In this document: piece by piece, positions 45,851 to 54,452 of the stretch
Layout: each line of letters begins with the position of its first letter
Numbering within the stretch: the first letter of the stretch is position 1
From: Neorhizobium galegae bv. officinalis
GTDB lineage: Bacteria; Pseudomonadota; Alphaproteobacteria; Rhizobiales; Rhizobiaceae
Direction of reading: 5' to 3'
Assembly: GCA_000985875.1 (NCBI GenBank)
Contig: CCRI01000006.1
Location: 220,882-284,881 of the forward strand
Length of the DNA stretch: 64,000 nucleotides
Notes under the pieces: model-generated
Database searches by the model: none
The model's input: the letters and a program-made list of their open reading frames with translations, nothing else
Told to the model about the DNA's origin: nothing
Translations under genes and position numbers: made by a program

Positions 45851-46369
45851 ATGATGAACACGAAACTGAAGCCGCAGGCGGCACCGGCAGTAGCAGATCC
45901 GCATGAAGATACCATTCGCGCCCTGTACATGGAGTCGCTGCATCTGGTCGAGCGCCTGCACCGCCGCCTTCTCGATGTGATCAAGGACGAGTTCGACCGT
46001 CAGGGTCGCGACGACGTCAACGCCGTCCAAGCTCTCCTGCTCTTCAACATCGGCAATTCGGAACTGACGGCCGGCGAACTGCGCTCCCGCGGTTACTATC
46101 TCGGCTCGAACGTCTCCTACAACGTCAAGAAGCTGGTCGATCTCGGCTTCATCAATCACCAGCGCTCGCGCATCGACCGCCGCTCGGTCCGCATCAGCCT
46201 GACGCCGGAAGGCCAGGAGATCGCCGAGGCCGTCGGCAAGCTCTACGAGCGCCATATCGGCTCGATCGAAAAGGTCGGCGGCATCGGCGAGGGCGAGTTC
46301 TCCCAGATGAACAAGCTGCTCCAGCGCCTCGACCGCTTCTGGAACGACCAGATCCTTTACCGCCTTTAA
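45851..46369 (+). CDS. ldtR: MarR-family regulator LdtR
   Basis: The 172-residue product has the winged helix of MarR proteins: NAVQALLLFNIGNSELTAGE, the recognition region RGYYLGSNVSYNVKKLVDLG and the wing SRIDRRSVRISLT. In Candidatus Liberibacter asiaticus and Sinorhizobium, LdtR controls the L,D-transpeptidase gene ldtP and osmotic stress tolerance. ldtP lies 1.1 kb downstream here. The ATG at 45851 has AGGATGAGG upstream. A long hairpin follows the stop. Confidence 0.9.
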   Translation: MMNTKLKPQAAPAVADPHEDTIRALYMESLHLVERLHRRLLDVIKDEFDRQGRDDVNAVQALLLFNIGNSELTAGELRSRGYYLGSNVSYNVKKLVDLGFINHQRSRIDRRSVRISLTPEGQEIAEAVGKLYERHIGSIEKVGGIGEGEFSQMNKLLQRLDRFWNDQILYRL

Positions 46370-46418
46370 TCCACCGGGGGCTTGCGAAACACTTCATTAC
46401 CTCCAGTCATGCGGTGCT

Positions 46419-46470
46419 ACGCAAAAGCGTAACGGGGTGTCGAAAGACGCGCCGTTACGCTTGTTTGCGT
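46419..46470. terminator. Long bulged hairpin after ldtR
   Basis: ACGCAAA-AGCGTAACGG pairs with CCGTTACGCT-TG-TTTGCGT, giving 17 base pairs with a 2-base bulge and a 16-base loop. It lies between ldtR and a convergent small gene. It may be a bidirectional terminator, though no long T-run follows. Confidence 0.6.
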
Positions 46471-46501
46471 GTGAACTGCATAGGCTCTGGCGGATGGCGG
46501 C

Positions 46502-46738
46502 CTATCGCTGGGCCAGCAGGGCGCGGCCGGCGTTTCTGATGGTCAGAGCCGAGTCCGCCATCTGCGCAACCAAGCCGGCGGACATCGCTGCGGCGAGGGT
46601 CTCTGTATAGTCTTCGCCGTGCAGCCCGTGCTTTTTACAGTAATTCTGTACGGCTCCGCGGGTGGAGGTCGGCGAGACGCCAAACTTGTTGTTCTGGAAA
46701 GCATTGACAATAATTTGGTATTTTTCGTCCAGGGTCAC
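46502..46738 (-). CDS. Small hypothetical protein
   Basis: The 78-residue soluble product belongs to no family I recognise. It begins LDEKYQIIVNAFQNNKFGVS and carries two cysteine-free helical stretches; one Cys lies in NYCKKHGLHGEDY. The start is GTG at 46738 with GGAG seven bases upstream, which supports it as a real gene. It sits between ldtR and ldtP on the opposite strand and is convergent with ldtR. Confidence 0.55.
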   Translation of the reverse strand: MTLDEKYQIIVNAFQNNKFGVSPTSTRGAVQNYCKKHGLHGEDYTETLAAAMSAGLVAQMADSALTIRNAGRALLAQR

Positions 46739-46860
46739 GGTAGCTCTCCAATGGGTGCTGTTTGGGGTGCCTACCAGTATGGGGGCCTGGTTGATAGACG
46801 AATTCTGTCATGAGCGTCGGAAATACGTTCCGGTACGTCCGTTTGCGCCGAAATGCTCGC

Positions 46861-47082
46861 CTATAACGTAGCCGCCGCGACCCGGCGAATTTCGGTCCTC
46901 ATGTCCGCAAACATCGAGGAGAGGTCGAGCCAGCCGTCAGGTCTGCGGCCCGTCACCTTTTCCGGCCACCCGCAGACGCCGTCCTGTTCGACATAACCGA
47001 CGCATTGCGGGGCGGTCTCATCCCGAAAATGCAGGACGACCAGCTTTCCAGGCTCAAGGGCTTCGATCGGGTACCAGTTCAA
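46861..47082 (-). CDS. Small hypothetical protein
   Basis: The 73-residue product begins NWYPIEALEPGKLVVLHFRD, a pattern like small DUF551-type proteins often linked to phage or plasmids, but the match is weak. The only in-frame start is TTG at 47082, because a stop codon lies just upstream; GAGG lies about ten bases before it. A short palindrome CCTCAT-TT-ATGAGG at 47093-47106 is immediately upstream and may regulate it. Confidence 0.5.
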   Translation of the reverse strand: MNWYPIEALEPGKLVVLHFRDETAPQCVGYVEQDGVCGWPEKVTGRRPDGWLDLSSMFADMRTEIRRVAAATL

Positions 47083-47500
47083 ATCTCAAATTCCTCATTT
47101 ATGAGGGATAATTTTTGGCCAATCCGCTTGCCCCAGGCTTACGGCTTTGACGTTTCGGCAAGGGGACGCGGTGTTCAGAGCGCCCGACGGTCTGGTATAA
47201 AAAAGCCGATCGCAGTCGACGATCTCCCAGACCGTCCCGGGACCACATGCCATCTGGCGGTGTGGCGTAATTGCCGCCTGAAAAAATCACGTGCCAACAC
47301 GGCTTTGTGACGCTCAAGTACCTGACACGAATTGGCCATATTGCTATGGGACCGGCTGGATGCAACGGGCCGGCGGGAATTCGCGCTTTCACGACATTGC
47401 GATGACGACGAAGCCCCAATGCGGCTGCGCTAACTTTTTGCGCGTTCTTAACCATATCCCTGTAGGCGTCTTTGATGCTGCTCGGGACCAGATGGGTATT
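47083..47500. other. Leader region of the L,D-transpeptidase gene
   Basis: About 418 bases hold no convincing gene. They include the palindrome CCTCAT-TT-ATGAGG (47093-47106) and a long-range inverted repeat (47186-47236). An open frame continuous with the transpeptidase gene extends up to 47291, but its translation shows no signal peptide or conserved sequence before the Tat signal. Confidence 0.5.
47186..47236. repeat. 10-bp inverted repeat with 31-base spacer upstream of ldtP
   Basis: GACGGTCTGG (47186-47195) and CCAGACCGTC (47227-47236) are perfect complements. The spacer contains TATAAAAAAG, which could be promoter-like. The pair could bring together two regulator half-sites or form an RNA stem in the leader of the transpeptidase gene. 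Confidence 0.5.
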
Positions 47501-48835
47501 ATGATGTCGAAGAAGATCGGATCTGAAGCTCTTTCCCGCCGTGCTTTGCTTCGCACGGCCTTCTCTGCCGGTGCCGCCGCACTTGCAGCGCCCGCATTCG
47601 CCCAGACGGCGATGGACGATCTGATCAATGCGCCTCGCCGCGGCACCTGGGACGACCAGTTCGACGCCAAGGCCGCATCCAGAACCGCCGTCAACGTCGT
47701 GTCCAACAACCCGGTGCTCGGCGCCGGCGGACCGGCGAACATCCAGCAGGCGATTATCGACTATCAGCAGATCGTCGCCAACGGCGGCTGGCCCGAAGTC
47801 AATCCCGGCCAGAAGCGCCTGCGCCTCGGCGTCGTCGATCCGTCCGTACAGCAGCTGCGCCAGCGCCTGATGATTTCAGGCGACCTGCCGCGCGAGGCGG
47901 GCATGTCCTCTTCGTTCGACAGCTATGTCGACGGGGCGGTGAAGCGGTTTCAGGCCCGTCACGGCCTGCCTGCCGACGGCGTAATGGGCGAATTTACCGT
48001 CAAGGCGATGAACATATCGGCCGATGTGCGCCTGCGCCAGCTGGGCACCAATCTGGTGCGCCTGCAGTCGATGTCCGGCGATCTCGGCCCCCGCTACGTC
48101 ATGGTCAATATTCCGGCCGCCTATATCGAGGCTGTGGAAAACGACCGCGTGGCGCTGCGCACCAATGCCGTCGTCGGGCGCATCGACCGTCCGACCCACG
48201 CCATCAACTCGAAGATCTACGAGGTCATCCTCAACCCTTACTGGACTGCGCCGCGCTCGATCGTCGAGAAGGACATCGTGCCGCTGATGCGCAAGGATCC
48301 GACCTATCTCACCCGCAACAACATCCGCCTGATCGACGGCAAGGGTAACGAAGTGGCGCCGGAAACGGTGGACTGGTTTGCGCCGAAGGCGCCGAACCTG
48401 ATGTTCCGGCAGGATCCGGGCAAGATCAACGCCATGGCCTCGACGAAGATCAACTTCCACAATCCGAACAACGAATACATGCACGACACGCCCCAGCAGG
48501 GCCTGTTCAACAAGCTGATGCGCTTCGAGTCCTCGGGCTGCATGCGTGTTCAGAACGTCCGCGACCTGATCACCTGGCTGCTGCGCGACACGACCGGCTG
48601 GTCGCGTCAGGAGATCGAACGGGTGATCTCGACGCGCCAGAACAACCCGATCAAGCTCGCCCAGGAAGTTCCGGTCTATATCGTCTACATCACCGCGTGG
48701 TCGGCGAAGGACCGCGTCGTGCAGTTCCGCGACGATATCTACGAGCGTGACGGCAACCAGGAACTGGCACTGCAGACGACCACCGGCATCGAAAAGCCGG
48801 TCGGCGCTGCCGACGACGATCTTCTGCCGCAATAA
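47501..48835 (+). CDS. ldtP: L,D-transpeptidase with peptidoglycan-binding domain
   Basis: The product has 444 residues from the chosen start. A twin-arginine signal (SRRALLRTAFSAGAAALAAP) suggests Tat export to the periplasm. A peptidoglycan-binding domain follows (YVDGAVKRFQARHGLPADG) and then the YkuD catalytic domain, with the HxxxxxxxF..SSGC-R motif and nucleophile Cys347 in RFESSGCMRVQN. It makes 3-3 peptidoglycan cross-links or links proteins to the wall. Three in-frame ATGs (47492, 47501, 47504) lie together and none has a clear ribosome site. A terminator follows. Confidence 0.9.
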   Translation: MMSKKIGSEALSRRALLRTAFSAGAAALAAPAFAQTAMDDLINAPRRGTWDDQFDAKAASRTAVNVVSNNPVLGAGGPANIQQAIIDYQQIVANGGWPEVNPGQKRLRLGVVDPSVQQLRQRLMISGDLPREAGMSSSFDSYVDGAVKRFQARHGLPADGVMGEFTVKAMNISADVRLRQLGTNLVRLQSMSGDLGPRYVMVNIPAAYIEAVENDRVALRTNAVVGRIDRPTHAINSKIYEVILNPYWTAPRSIVEKDIVPLMRKDPTYLTRNNIRLIDGKGNEVAPETVDWFAPKAPNLMFRQDPGKINAMASTKINFHNPNNEYMHDTPQQGLFNKLMRFESSGCMRVQNVRDLITWLLRDTTGWSRQEIERVISTRQNNPIKLAQEVPVYIVYITAWSAKDRVVQFRDDIYERDGNQELALQTTTGIEKPVGAADDDLLPQ

Positions 48836-48861
48836 GATCTGCTTCTTTTTCCGTCCATGAG

Positions 48862-48891
48862 AAGCCGCATCCGCCAAGGGTGCGGCTTTTT
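48862..48891 (+). terminator. Rho-independent terminator after ldtP
   Basis: AAGCCGCA pairs with TGCGGCTT around an 11-base loop and is followed by Ts. Confidence 0.88.
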
Positions 48892-49012
48892 CGTTCTCCA
48901 GGAGCATCTCCGCGTCTTCGGGCGAGCAAATGTCGTTCCCCGTATTGCTCTGTGCAAGGCGTAAGGCTAAGACGCGACATTGCAATGCCCACCCCTTTGA
49001 GGAGCCTCGCAC

Positions 49013-50302
49013 ATGTCGAACACCGACGTCTTCTTCTCCCGCCCGCTCGCAGAATCCGATCCGGAAATCTTTGGCGCGATCGAGAAGGAACTGGGTCGCC
49101 AGCGCCACGAAATCGAGCTGATCGCTTCGGAGAACATCGTTTCCCGCGCCGTGCTTGAGGCGCAGGGTTCGATCATGACCAACAAGTACGCGGAAGGTTA
49201 TCCGGGCAAGCGTTATTACGGCGGCTGCCAGTTCGTCGATATCGCCGAGGAGCTCGCCATCGAGCGCGCCAAGAAGCTGTTCGGCGTCAACTTCGTCAAC
49301 GTCCAGCCGAATTCCGGTTCCCAGATGAACCAGGCCGTGTTCCTGGCGCTGCTGCAGCCTGGCGACACGTTCATGGGCCTCGACCTGAATTCGGGGGGGC
49401 ATCTCACCCACGGTTCGCCGGTCAACATGTCGGGCAAATGGTTCAACGTCGTGTCCTACGGCGTGCGCGAAGGCGACAACCTGCTCGACATGGACGAAGT
49501 GCAGCGCAAGGCCGAAGAGCACAAGCCGAAACTGATCATCGCCGGCGGCACGGCCTATTCCCGCATCTGGGACTGGAAGCGTTTCCGCGAGATCGCCGAT
49601 TCGGTCGGCGCCTATCTGATGGTCGACATGGCCCATATCGCCGGTCTGGTTGCCGGCGGCCAGCATCCGTCGCCGTTCCCGCATTGCCATGTGGCCACCA
49701 CCACCACCCACAAGTCGCTGCGCGGTCCCCGCGGCGGTGTGATCCTCACCAATGACGAGGAACTGGCCAAGAAGTTCAATTCGGCTGTCTTCCCGGGTCT
49801 CCAGGGCGGTCCGCTGATGCACATCATCGCCGCCAAGGCGGTTGCCTTCGGCGAGGCGCTGCAGCCGGACTTCAAGGACTATGTCGCCCAGATCGTCAAG
49901 AATGCCAAGACGCTGTCCGAAACGCTGATGGCCGGCGGCCTCGACATCGTCTCCGGCGGCACCGACAACCACCTGATGCTGGTCGACCTGCGCAAGAAGA
50001 ACGCCACCGGCAAACGCGCCGAGGCGGCTCTCGGTCGCGGCTACATCACCACCAACAAGAACGGCATCCCCTTCGACCCGGAAAAGCCCTTCGTCACCTC
50101 CGGTATCCGCCTCGGAACCCCGGCCGGCACGACGCGCGGCTTCAAGGAAGCGGAATTCAGGGAGATCGGCAATCTCATCATCGAGGTTCTCGACGGCCTG
50201 AAGGTCGCCAATTCCGACGAGGGCAATGCCAGCGTCGAAGCCGCCGTGCGCGACAAGGTCGTGGCGCTCACCGGCCGCTTCCCCATGTACCCGTATATGT
50301 GA
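49013..50302 (+). CDS. glyA: Serine hydroxymethyltransferase
   Basis: The 429-residue product interconverts serine and glycine while charging tetrahydrofolate with a one-carbon unit. The PLP lysine sits in [16 protein letters not shown], and the N-terminal [19 protein letters not shown] is canonical. The ATG at 49013 has TTGAGGAG upstream. A hairpin separates it from nrdR. Confidence 0.97.
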   Translation: MSNTDVFFSRPLAESDPEIFGAIEKELGRQRHEIELIASENIVSRAVLEAQGSIMTNKYAEGYPGKRYYGGCQFVDIAEELAIERAKKLFGVNFVNVQPNSGSQMNQAVFLALLQPGDTFMGLDLNSGGHLTHGSPVNMSGKWFNVVSYGVREGDNLLDMDEVQRKAEEHKPKLIIAGGTAYSRIWDWKRFREIADSVGAYLMVDMAHIAGLVAGGQHPSPFPHCHVATTTTHKSLRGPRGGVILTNDEELAKKFNSAVFPGLQGGPLMHIIAAKAVAFGEALQPDFKDYVAQIVKNAKTLSETLMAGGLDIVSGGTDNHLMLVDLRKKNATGKRAEAALGRGYITTNKNGIPFDPEKPFVTSGIRLGTPAGTTRGFKEAEFREIGNLIIEVLDGLKVANSDEGNASVEAAVRDKVVALTGRFPMYPYM

Positions 50303-50320
50303 GCCCAACCGGTACCAACG

Positions 50321-50345
50321 GGGACCGCATTCGCGGTCCCTCTTG
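50321..50345 (+). terminator. Hairpin between glyA and nrdR
   Basis: An 8-bp perfect stem GGGACCGC/GCGGTCCC with an ATTC loop is followed by TCTTG. It probably reduces read-through from glyA into nrdR. Confidence 0.6.
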
Positions 50346-50363
50346 CACATCCAAGGAGAGCCG

Positions 50364-50843
50364 ATGCGCTGCCCCTATTGCGGTTCGGAAGACACGCAGG
50401 TCAAGGATAGTCGTCCGGCGGAGGATTACACCTCCATTCGCCGGCGGCGTATCTGCCCGGATTGCGGCGGCCGCTTCACGACTTTCGAGCGCGTGCAGCT
50501 TCGCGAACTGATGGTCACCAAGAAGACCGGCCGCAAGGTGCCGTTCGACCGCAACAAGCTGGTACGGTCGTTCCAGATCGCGCTGCGCAAGCGGCCGGTC
50601 GACAACGACCGCATCGAACGGGCGGTGTCGGGCATCGTGCGGCGGCTAGAAAGCTCCGGCGAGAACGAGATCTCGTCGGAAGAGATCGGCCTGCAGGTGC
50701 TGGAGGCATTGAAGAGCCTCGATGACGTCGCCTTCGTGCGTTACGCCTCCGTCTATCGCGATTTCTCCCATGCGGAGGATTTTGAGAAGGTGATCCAGGA
50801 GATCAACGCCAAGATCGCCCGCGATCCCGGCATCGAGCCGTAG
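50364..50843 (+). CDS. nrdR: Transcriptional repressor NrdR
   Basis: The 159-residue product has the N-terminal zinc ribbon (CPYCGSEDT then [12 protein letters not shown]) and an ATP-cone domain ([20 protein letters not shown]). NrdR senses ATP/dATP and represses ribonucleotide reductase genes. The ATG at 50364 has AAGGAG upstream. ribD starts 2 bases after its stop, so it leads the riboflavin genes, a common order. Confidence 0.97.
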   Translation: MRCPYCGSEDTQVKDSRPAEDYTSIRRRRICPDCGGRFTTFERVQLRELMVTKKTGRKVPFDRNKLVRSFQIALRKRPVDNDRIERAVSGIVRRLESSGENEISSEEIGLQVLEALKSLDDVAFVRYASVYRDFSHAEDFEKVIQEINAKIARDPGIEP

Positions 50844-50845
50844 CC

Positions 50846-52123
50846 ATGACGAGCGCTGCCGAAGACCGGTGGTTGATGGCGTCGGCGCTGCGCCTGTCGC
50901 GCCTCCATACCGGTCAGACGGGCACCAATCCTTCGGTCGGCTGCGTCGTCGTCAAGGACGGCGAGATCGTCGGTTCCGCCGTTACCGCACCCGGCGGTCG
51001 GCCGCATGCGGAAACCCAGGCGCTCGCGATCGCCGGGGAAAAGGCGAGGGGAGCGACCGTCTATGTCACGCTCGAACCCTGCTCGCACTATGGCCGCACG
51101 CCGCCTTGCGCCAACGCGCTGGTCGAAGCCGGCGTCGCCCGCGTCGTTATCTCATTGACCGATCCAGATCCGCGCGTTTCCGGCCGCGGGATTGCGATCC
51201 TGCGCGATGCCGGGATCGTCGTCGAAACGGGGCTGATGGAGGAGGAGGGGCGCCGCGCGCTCGCCGCCTACCTCACCCGCCAGACGAAGGGCCGGCCGCA
51301 TGTGACTCTGAAGCTTGCAGTTTCCGCCGACGGCATGCTCGGCCGGCGGGGCGAGGAAGTGTCGATCACGGGTGCGGAGGCGCGGGCGGAATTGCACCGG
51401 CTACGGGCCGAAACGGATGCGATTCTCGTCGGCATCGGCACGGCGCTGTCGGATGATCCGGAGCTGACGGTGCGCATTCCCGGACTGGAGAAACGCTCTC
51501 CGATCCGCATCGTGCTGGACCGGTGGCTGGAGCTGCCGTTGACGTCCAAGCTGGTGCAGACGGCGAGGGATGTGCCGGTGATTGTCGTGGCGGCGCCGGG
51601 TTCAGCCTTGCCGGTTGAGGATGGGGCAGCACCCCCCTCTGCCCTGCCGGGCATCTCCCCCACAAGGGGGGAGATCGGCAAGGCGCAAGCTCCCGGTTCA
51701 TCTTCAGCCGTATCCTCTGCCGCTCCCACGTCTGAGGCGGAGCGAGCGGGTGCTCCATCGATCTCCCCCCTTGTGGGGGAGATACCCGGCAGGGCAGAGG
51801 GGGGTATCCTGGGAGACAAACGCGAGAAACTGATCGAGGCCGGCGTCGAGATCATGGACGCCACCGAACTCGATGTCCTGCTGGCGATTCTTGCGGTTCG
51901 CGGCATCTCCTCGCTTCTGGTCGAAGGCGGCGCGAGCGTCGCAAGAGCTTTCCTCGAAGCAGACCTCGTCGACCGAGTCCTCCTTTTCCAGGGCACCGGC
52001 ATCGTCGGCGAGGGCGGGCTTGAATCGCCGCTGACGCCATCCGATATGCCGGCAGGATTTAAGTTCGTGCGCGAGGAAAGCTTCGGGCTGGACCGCTGTT
52101 TTGAATACGAAAGAGGTTTCTGA
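50846..52123 (+). CDS. ribD: Bifunctional riboflavin deaminase/reductase with an internal repeat insertion
   Basis: The 425-residue product carries out two steps of riboflavin synthesis. The N-terminal deaminase has PHAETQAL and EPCSHYGRTPPC zinc-binding motifs, and the C-terminal reductase starts RPHVTLKLAVSADGMLGRRG. Residues about 263-320 are encoded by a palindromic element absent from typical RibD. They give a Pro/Ser/Gly-rich loop inside the reductase domain, and the sequence before and after continues the family pattern in frame. The gene seems intact. It overlaps ribE by one base (TGATG). Confidence 0.93.
   Translation: MTSAAEDRWLMASALRLSRLHTGQTGTNPSVGCVVVKDGEIVGSAVTAPGGRPHAETQALAIAGEKARGATVYVTLEPCSHYGRTPPCANALVEAGVARVVISLTDPDPRVSGRGIAILRDAGIVVETGLMEEEGRRALAAYLTRQTKGRPHVTLKLAVSADGMLGRRGEEVSITGAEARAELHRLRAETDAILVGIGTALSDDPELTVRIPGLEKRSPIRIVLDRWLELPLTSKLVQTARDVPVIVVAAPGSALPVEDGAAPPSALPGISPTRGEIGKAQAPGSSSAVSSAAPTSEAERAGAPSISPLVGEIPGRAEGGILGDKREKLIEAGVEIMDATELDVLLAILAVRGISSLLVEGGASVARAFLEADLVDRVLLFQGTGIVGEGGLESPLTPSDMPAGFKFVREESFGLDRCFEYERGF
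51632..51804. repeat. 173-bp palindromic element inside ribD
   Basis: Arms of 46 bp (51632-51677 and 51759-51804) are inverted complements with one mismatch, around an 81-bp centre. Each arm is itself a hairpin (ATCTCCCCC-ACAA-GGGGGAGAT type). The element is translated as part of RibD, giving the peptides PPSALPGISPTRGEI and ISPLVGEIPGRAEGG, a form I associate with a repeat common in rhizobial genomes. Confidence 0.92.
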
Positions 52124-52737
52124 TGTTCACCGGAATTGTCACCGATGTCGGCACGGTCGCGGAAACGACGCCGATGGACGAAGGCGTCAAGCTGCGGATC
52201 GCCACCAACTACGACCCGAAGACCATCGACATGGGGGCTTCGATTTCCCATGGCGGCATCTGCCTGACGGTGACAAATCTGCCGGATGAAGGCAGCAACG
52301 AGCGCTGGTTCGAGGTCGAGGCCTGGGAAGAAGCGCTGCGGCTGACGACGATCGCCGCCTGGACCGAGGGCACGCGCGTCAATCTGGAGCGGGCGCTGAA
52401 GATCGGCGACGAACTCGGCGGCCATATCGTCTCCGGCCATGTGGATGGCACGGCGGAAATTCTGGGCATCGAACATGAAGGCGAGGCGGTACGCATCCGT
52501 CTTCGCGCGCCGGAAGCGCTTGCCCGGTTCGTCGCACCGAAAGGCTCGGTCGCTCTGGACGGCACGTCGCTGACGGTCAACGCAGTCGAAGGCACCGATT
52601 TCGACGTGCTGCTGATCCGCCACACGCTCGCCGTCACCACCTGGGGCGATAGAAAGGCGGGCGATTTCGTCAATTTCGAAGTCGATACGATGGCGCGTTA
52701 CGCGGCAAGGCTCGCGGAATTCCCGGCGAAAAGCTGA
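52123..52737 (+). CDS. ribE: Riboflavin synthase alpha chain
   Basis: The 204-residue product converts two lumazines to riboflavin. It has the opening MFTGIVTDVG, two related barrel halves, and the SGHVDGTAEI motif with catalytic-site residues. Its ATG overlaps the ribD stop. It is followed by a convergent GNAT gene and then ribH. Confidence 0.96.
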   Translation: MFTGIVTDVGTVAETTPMDEGVKLRIATNYDPKTIDMGASISHGGICLTVTNLPDEGSNERWFEVEAWEEALRLTTIAAWTEGTRVNLERALKIGDELGGHIVSGHVDGTAEILGIEHEGEAVRIRLRAPEALARFVAPKGSVALDGTSLTVNAVEGTDFDVLLIRHTLAVTTWGDRKAGDFVNFEVDTMARYAARLAEFPAKS

Positions 52738-52752
52738 CGCCTCGCCCGCCGA

Positions 52753-53274
52753 TCAGTTTTCGCGAGCCAGCACCACGATCGGGCCGTGGTAATCGGAGCG
52801 GGCGAATTCGCGGAAGCCGAATTTGGATGCGACCCTGAGAGAGGCGGCGTTTTCGGGGCTGATGATGCAGGTCATCCGGCGATCGGGAAAATGGGCTTCG
52901 CCCCAGGAGATCATTGCGCCCACCGCTTCGGTCGCATAACCGCGGCCATGGACGGACGGGATGAGTGCCCAGCCCGTCTCGAGCGTTCCCTCGATGGAGG
53001 GTTGAAATTCCCGGCGCATGTCCTGGAAACCGGCTTCGCCGAGAAAGCGGCCGGTGGCCTTTTCCTCGATTGCCAGGAAGCCGAAACCCATGAGCTGCCA
53101 CATGCCGTTGACGCGCAGCATGCGGCTCCAGCTGGTTTCGCGGGAAGAGGGAATGCCGGAAATATAGCGGACCACGTCCGGGTCGGCCCAGAATTCCGCA
53201 TAGGTCTCGAACTCCTCCAGCCGGTGAGGACGCAGGATCAGCCGTTCGGTTTCGATGGTCGGAATGGTGGTCAT
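52753..53274 (-). CDS. GNAT family N-acetyltransferase
   Basis: The 173-residue product resembles RimJ/RimL-type acetyltransferases: IETERLILRPHRLEEFETYA at the start, GWALIPSVHGRGYATEAVGA with the acetyl-CoA binding loop, and PENAASLRVASKFGF. The ATG at 53274 has GGAG six bases upstream and was preferred over 53286. It interrupts the rib gene cluster on the opposite strand. Its substrate is unknown. Confidence 0.88.
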   Translation of the reverse strand: MTTIPTIETERLILRPHRLEEFETYAEFWADPDVVRYISGIPSSRETSWSRMLRVNGMWQLMGFGFLAIEEKATGRFLGEAGFQDMRREFQPSIEGTLETGWALIPSVHGRGYATEAVGAMISWGEAHFPDRRMTCIISPENAASLRVASKFGFREFARSDYHGPIVVLAREN

Positions 53275-53479
53275 GGCGGGCTCCATGGTGCAAATGGCAC
53301 TGATCTTTATCGTCGCTCGCTCAGCTATTCCCGATTCGCATCGCTGCGTTCAGCGAAAATTGCTTGCCATTCCCCTCAGAGCGTGTTTTGACCGCCACCT
53401 GCCCGAGACCCATATGACTATCGGCCCGCCTTCAGGCGATATCGATCTCATCCTGGGCCGATTTGAACAAAGGTGAATC

Positions 53480-53938
53480 ATGTCACGCGAAACCGCTCCA
53501 CACCTCCTCGTCGTCGAGGCGCGTTTCTACGACGATATGTCCGATGCGCTGCTCGAAGGCGCAACCCATGCGCTGAAGGAGGCCGGGGCGACCTATGACG
53601 TGGTCACCGTTCCGGGTGCCCTCGAAATCCCGCCGGCGATCGCCATGGCGCTCGATGCGTCGGAAGAGGGCGGCACCGACTATGACGGCTTCGTCGCGCT
53701 CGGTATGGTCATTCGTGGCGAGACCTATCACTTCGATATCGTCTCCAACGAATCCTCCCGTGCCCTGATGGACCTTGCCGTGTCGGAATCGCTTGCGATC
53801 GGCAACGGCATCCTGACCTGCGAGAACGACGAACAGGCCTGGGCGCGCGCCCGCCGTTCGGACAAGGACAAGGGCGGCTTTGCCGCCCGCGCTGCGCTGA
53901 CCATGATCGCGCTGCGTGAAAAGATGAACGGCGGTTGA
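53480..53938 (+). CDS. ribH: 6,7-dimethyl-8-ribityllumazine synthase
   Basis: The 152-residue product makes the riboflavin synthase substrate. It has [18 protein letters not shown] at the start, [31 protein letters not shown] and a late helix. The ATG at 53480 has AAAGG upstream. nusB starts 4 bases after its stop, as is usual. Confidence 0.96.
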   Translation: MSRETAPHLLVVEARFYDDMSDALLEGATHALKEAGATYDVVTVPGALEIPPAIAMALDASEEGGTDYDGFVALGMVIRGETYHFDIVSNESSRALMDLAVSESLAIGNGILTCENDEQAWARARRSDKDKGGFAARAALTMIALREKMNGG

Positions 53939-53942
53939 TTTG

Positions 53943-54422
53943 ATGGCCAAGGAAGGCGAACACCCGGTCAAGCCGGCCAACCAGCGTGGTGCAGCCCGCC
54001 TGGCGGCCGTGCAGGCGCTCTACCAGATGGATGTCGGCGGGACCGGCGTGCTGGAAGTCGTGGCCGAATATGAGACCCACCGCCTCGGACAGGAACTCGA
54101 CGGCGACACCTATCTGAAGGCCGATGCCTCCTGGTTCCGCTCGATCGTTGCCGGCGTGGTGCGTGACCAGGTGAAGATCGACCCGCTGATCCGCGCCTCG
54201 CTGCAGGAAGACTGGCCGCTGTCGCGTCTCGATTCGACGCTGCGCGCCATCCTGCGCGCGGGCACGTTCGAGATACTCGAGCGCAAGGACGTGCCGGTTG
54301 CCGTCATCGTCACCGAATATGTCGAGATCGCTCACGCCTTTTTCGGAGAGGAAGAGCCGCGCATCGTCAATGCCGTCCTCGACCGCATCGCCAAGCAGGT
54401 GCGCGGCGAAGCCAAGAAATAA
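53943..54422 (+). CDS. nusB: Transcription antitermination factor NusB
   Basis: The 159-residue product binds BoxA RNA with NusE in rRNA antitermination. Family motifs include [19 protein letters not shown] at about 14-32, the [17 protein letters not shown] helix and [14 protein letters not shown]. The ATG at 53943 was chosen; a TTG directly before it is unlikely. It follows ribH by 4 bases in the same operon. Confidence 0.96.
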   Translation: MAKEGEHPVKPANQRGAARLAAVQALYQMDVGGTGVLEVVAEYETHRLGQELDGDTYLKADASWFRSIVAGVVRDQVKIDPLIRASLQEDWPLSRLDSTLRAILRAGTFEILERKDVPVAVIVTEYVEIAHAFFGEEEPRIVNAVLDRIAKQVRGEAKK

Positions 54423-54452
54423 AAAAACAACGATTAAGTCAGGCAGGGCAGC

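Noticed and set aside
47876..50350. 824-codon minus-strand open frame across ldtP and glyA
   Set aside because: It spans two unrelated real genes and their intergenic terminator, which a real gene would not do. It reflects base composition.
53275..53479. FMN riboswitch ahead of ribH (and ahead of ribD)
   Set aside because: None of the conserved RFN-element segments or its multi-stem junction could be recognised in these spacers.
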